DNA of 64,000 nucleotides, from the NCBI GenBank assembly GCA_034231615.1, contig CM067317.1, positions 46,882,876 to 46,946,875 of the forward strand, read 5' to 3'. The stretch comes from Meghimatium bilineatum. Its lineage: Eukaryota; Mollusca; Gastropoda; Stylommatophora; Philomycidae. Position 1 is the first letter of the stretch; each line of letters opens with the position of its first letter. The position numbers and the translations under genes are program-made. Under the pieces are notes generated by a model. That model worked only from the letters and a program-made list of their open reading frames with translations, was not told the DNA's origin and searched no databases. This document shows positions 38,801 to 44,300 of this stretch, piece after piece.

Positions 38801-41266
38801 TCAGCACTCGAATTCGGGTCTGCATTGATAGATTTCCATTGCAAAAAATGGTTCTCATTTTGTGGAATGCTGATTTGGCTTGTGCTGTTCGGCTCTTTAT
38901 CTCACTTGAGCATCTACCTTCTGATGTTAACAGGGTGCCAAGATATTTCACTTTTTCAACTTGTGCCAATTTTGTGTTATTAATTATTATGTTGCATCTT
39001 GGTGGTGTATGTCTCTTTGATACAACCATTATTTCTGTTTTCTTCTTGTTTAAACTGAGGCCTTTGTTTTCACTTTCCTTCACTACTTTATCTAATAGGG
39101 CTTGCAGTTCTTGTTCGCTTCCTGCGATCAGTACTGTGTCATCAGTATATCTCAAGTTATTTATATTGTATCCTCCCACTTTTATTCCGGACACATCTTC
39201 TATATTTCGCATAATATATTCTGTATACAGGGAGAAAAGGTCCGGTGACATTACACAACCTTGCCTGACACCCATTTCTATCTTTTGAAATCTACCTATA
39301 GTGTTGTTAACTCTCATCGCAGCTGTTTGTTTCCAATACATATTTTTTTACTATTCTTAGATCTTTCCCATCAATGTTAAGACTTTCTAGCAATTTTATA
39401 ATCTCTGATTGCTTCACCTTGTCAAATGCTTTGCTGTAATCTATGAAACACAGATAAAGGTCTTGCTGTACTTCTATGACCCTCTCCATTAATGTTCTTA
39501 CTATATATAGGGCATTTCTTGTGCCTTTTCCTTCTACGAATCCGCATTGTTCGTCTGCTATCTCTGTTTTTATTTTTCCTCTTATACGCCTCATGATTAT
39601 GCGCAGTAGAATCTTGGTCATCTGACTCATAAGGCTGATTGTTCTGTGGTCTTCGCAATCTACTGCACCAGGTTTCTTTGGTAGGGCTATGAAAATTGAT
39701 TGTAGCAAATCTGATGGAATATAGCCACTGTTGTAGATGTCATTTAACATTTTGGTGATAATTTCAAGACCATAATCTCCCAGGGCTTCTAATTCTTCTT
39801 TTGTAATCTTGTCTGGACCAGATGATTTGTTGTTTTTTAAGTGTTGTATGGCTTCCTTTACTTCTGCTTTTAAAATACTTGGACCTTCATTGTTATAATT
39901 TAAGTTAATATAATTTATGTTATCTTCGTACAATTCTTTAATATATTCTTCCCATCTGTGCATGACTTCATTTTCTCCTATTAGTATGTGTCCCTACTTA
40001 GATTTCAACCACCCAGTCTTGTGAGCCTGCCCTCTGCCTGTTAATTCCTTTATTTGTAAATGTGTATCACTTGTATTTCTATGATAAAGTTTTTCTATTT
40101 CACTGCACTTTGCGTTTAACCAGTCCTCTTTAGCCTTGGTGCACTTATGTTTAATTTCTTTGTTCATCTTGTTGTATTCTTCGATGTTATTCTTAATCTG
40201 ACTTCTTTTCTTCGACATATTCAAAATATCTTCTGTCATCCAGTCTTTCTTATTGAGATCTTTCTTAGGTGGCATGATCTCTTTAGATGTTTGCTGCAAT
40301 GATTCTTTTAACATCGTCCACTGTTCTTCAATGGTTTCTATTTTTTCTATCGCATTGTACCTATTTTGAATTGTTATGTTATACTGTTCTTGTAATTCTG
40401 TATTCTTTGTCAGCATATTCACATTAGGTTTGTTATCTGCCCTTGTAGTTTTTAATCTCTTTAACCGAATATTAATCTTTCCCCACAACTGGAACATGAT
40501 CACTGTTACAATCAGCACTTGGACGTGACTTAACAGACTTCAGTGAATTTCGGAATCTTTTATTTATTATGATGTAATCTATTTGATTGCGTGTCTTAAT
40601 ATCTGGACTTTTCCATGTCCATAGCCGTCTTGGGTGATGAGAAAAGAATGTATTTCCTATCACCATATTATTATTTCTGGCCCAGAGTACCAGGACCTCA
40701 CCTCTTTCCTTTCTAGTGCCTAATCCAAATCTGCCAGTAACATCCTCATCTTGGCTGTTCCCTACCTTATCATTCATATCGCCCATGACAATATTTACTT
40801 CGTGTTGTTTGCATTGTTTCTTAGCTGTGTTCAAGTCCTTGTAGAATTGTTGTATGTCCTCTTCTGTACTCTCTGATGTTGGTGCACAAACTTGGATGAT
40901 ATTTATATTAATAGACTGCCCCTTTAGTTTTACTAATATAACTATGTCTGATATATTCCAGAATCCTATAATAGATCTCGCACTCTGCTTGTCCAATATT
41001 ACTCCCACACCGTTCCTATGTTGTTCTCCTCCTGAATATATTATTCTAAGATCTTTTGATACTATACTACCTGCCATCTCATCTCACATAGATCTAGTAT
41101 GTTGATACTATACTACCTGCTCCCAGACATCTCATCTCACATAGACCTAGTATGGTGATACTATACTACCTGCTCCCAGCCATCTCATCTTACATAGCTT
41201 CGATGTCGGCTCTTCCTATCATTGCGAAGCAGAATTCGCCAAGCGTTGGATTGTTCACCCACTAAT

Positions 41267-41321
<55 letters not shown>

Positions 41322-44300
41322 ATGCTCAGCTCGAGAACGCCTTGCTCTCAAACGCGTGGTGTAAGACTCGAACTTGGACAAGGGGTACACGATGTCGGTG
41401 AATGGACACCTCGGCTAAGAGGGCGAAAGAGCCATGGTCCAACTCCTCTGTTGAGTTCTTCCCCTTAAGGAACCAGGCTCACGGATGAGAAACGGTTCAG
41501 TACCCAATGGGCACAGGCACAGCACGTCCAATTACACGAGGCAAGTTCATAGACAGTGGAACACCTCGTTTGAGTCAGACTAAGAGCAAGAAAATCGTCT
41601 GGGCGAAGAGTTCCACTACGCGTGCCTGGAGACAGATATAGAGGTTGTCACAGGCTAAGGGTAGCCCACCCGAATTGTCAAGGCATGCCGAAATCGGATG
41701 TGCTAGGCCTACAAGGCGCATAACGGTGGCACAACGTAATCACGCTCCCGGCGGAAATCGCACGGATATCCGTGATGGTTACAATGGAGCGAACGAAAAA
41801 CAAACAAACAAAGACCTAGTATGTTGATATTCATTCTGCTCATTTCTTGCTTTATGTTATCTAATTTTCCTAAGTCTGTCAATGTCTGAATGTTCAAGGC
41901 TGCAATCTTGATTGACTCGCATTTGATGGACTTGCTTATTGGAACTGGCATATTATCTAAGTCGTGTCGAAACATAACGTAATCTAGGGATATTTACAGT
42001 AGTAGTTTCCCCTGGCTTTCTACTGGGTTATTTATGGTATTCTCCACGAGCCTTTGACTAAATAAAGGGATAAATCAACCAGTGTAGGGTAACAACCCTA
42101 AACAGGAAGTAGGTGGCTGGGGTAACACAGGGCAAAATGTCAAGAAATACAAAAAGAGGTAGGTGTGTTACCAAAATGAAACATAAAACAACTTAACAAC
42201 GAGATACAGAGACAGACGACGTTTCGACTATAACGCCTTCATCAGGACAAACAAATGACCACAATAAAACAAGTCTTACATGGAGACAAATAGGGTTATA
42301 ATGAGGACAATAGCAGATAGGTAATGAGGGAAGAAAAGATGTGGAAGCATGACAGGTGAGAAAAACGTAATGACCCTTACTTTGTCACCTACGACCCTCC
42401 ACTTCCTCACATGATTTGGCTGTAACTCCGGGTCTGCCTCCTCCCGCTATGGTCTTCTTTTCCTGTCTCCTTATTCCCTATCTTCTCTGGTGCCCTTATC
42501 TCCGGCACCCTCTTCCTATGTCTCGCTATATCAGCCTGATACCATCTCACGACGTGCTTCCCCGTGATAGTCCCATACCCTCCCTTGTTGTACCCTCCCT
42601 GTGTCCTCTGGGCTCCCTCCCACCCGCACTTCACTTTCTTGCGTGACGTATCTCCGTCTAGGGGATTTCGTCGATCCACCACGACCCTTTTTTTATTCTT
42701 TTTTTTTCTTACCTCTGCATTTGTCTTATTCTCTGTCTTCTTTCTCTATGGCTATTTACCTATTTACCTTACGCCCCTTTACTCTCATCAGTTGGTATGC
42801 ACTGTGACCATACCAGGATATTGTCTTTTCTATTGTTCCCCTTTCGCGGGTGTGTTTTCTTTTCACTTCAGCGCCTCGGGTACCGTCTATTACTGTGGCA
42901 TGTCTTTATTTTTCTAACCTGTACAAATACGTGCTATCATGACCCTTGATAGGAATCTGACTTTCACTGTCCATTCTTTACTTTATTGCCATTATGCGTG
43001 TGCTCATTCACATGGGAGGACCATAGACTAGTCGCTGCATCAGTTAAGTTATTTTACTACCATTTTATTCTCATATATCACAATTATCTGCTCATATTCT
43101 CTTCCTTCTGTTTGCTCATTTTCTTTTCTGTTCCTGCCGTTTTTGGCCTCTTTTTCTCTCTCCCACCTGATCCCTCGTATCATCTCATTTTGCTCTTCCC
43201 TTACATCATGATTGCTTGTCTGTAGCATTCATTCTCTGTTGCCACTTTTGAGGTGAGTATTTTTATTTTATTTTAATGTAATTTACTTGCTACCATATCT
43301 TTTCCTTTGTTCATCTCACATTCTTCAGTCTACTTTCTCCTCCCTACGTACTACTAACTTCTCCCCATACGTTTTTCTCACCTGTCATGCTTCCACATCT
43401 TTTCTTCCCTCATTACCTATCTGCTATTGTCCTCATTATAACCCTATTTGTCTCCATGTAAGACTAGTTTTATTGTGGTCGTTTGTTTGTCCTGATGAAG
43501 GCTTTATAGTCGAAACGTCGTCTGTCTCTGTATCTCGTTGTTAAGTTGTTTTATGTTTCATTTTGGTAACACACCTACCTATTTTTGTATTTCTTGACCT
43601 TTGACTAAATAGCCTGACCTACAAAGCAGTAGTGGTTTGATTTTAGAGTGGCCTTCTCTTAGATGAATTGTCCTCCCGAAACTAACGAACTCCATCTATC
43701 CGGAATGCACAATGAAAATCATCGCCGGTCGCCATCTTTCAAACTATTGTGTCACACTAACAAACATGGTCATTTCACAGTTCACACGCACAAATCGCAC
43801 ATAAACAAAATTAACACGCTATTGTAAGTCGAACTTGACAACATCCATTATGTCAGCGAAATATATGACAATAGCACAGGAACAACAGCTTCAGATAACA
43901 TTTCCTTGCTTAAACATTCGCAAGTTAGCGGGTGAAGAAATTTTCACTCTCGTCCACCGCCATGTTTATCACGTGTTGATGTGTTTCGCTTACAAAAATT
44001 GGACATGATGCACAAGATATAAAGTATATATTTATGGGGTCTAACCAAATATAACACCATATGCAAAAAATGATATTTATACGTTAGATTTCATTTATTC
44101 ATTTTCCTTATGCACTGAAGTTAGCGCAGAGGTCAGATCTCTCCAATTCTATCTTTTGAAAGCTATTATGTGCAGTTCTTGAATAGTATGGCTATTGGTT
44201 ATTTTACTATCTCTAAGTATTATTCTTCTGATTGTTTCTTTTGGTCTACCCCTTGCTCTTTTGCCTGTAGGTATTCATTCAAGAGATTGATGGTGTATTC

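Larger units (their letters stand above)
38358..41990 (-). mobile_element. RTE-type LINE, nearly full length, carrying an inserted SINE
   Basis: Antisense in intron 6. It encodes an APE-type endonuclease and RT of BovB/RTE type, with no RNase H. The 3' end carries (ATTG)n, complemented at 38367-38380 (CAATCAATCAATCAAG), as RTE tails often do. The 5' part is split by a 28S-headed retroposon at 41198-41815. About five frame breaks interrupt the ORF, but motifs are well kept, so it is moderately young. The true 5' end is uncertain; sequence beyond 41990 may belong to its 5' UTR. Confidence 0.85.

Noticed and set aside
41198-41324. Functional rRNA gene
   Set aside because: Only 127 bp of 28S, fused to a SINE body and inserted in a LINE; not an rDNA unit.
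43492-43516. Complete hammerhead ribozyme
   Set aside because: Core words CTGATGA and GAAAC are present, but I could not pair stems I and III in either circular permutation; reported only as hammerhead-like.
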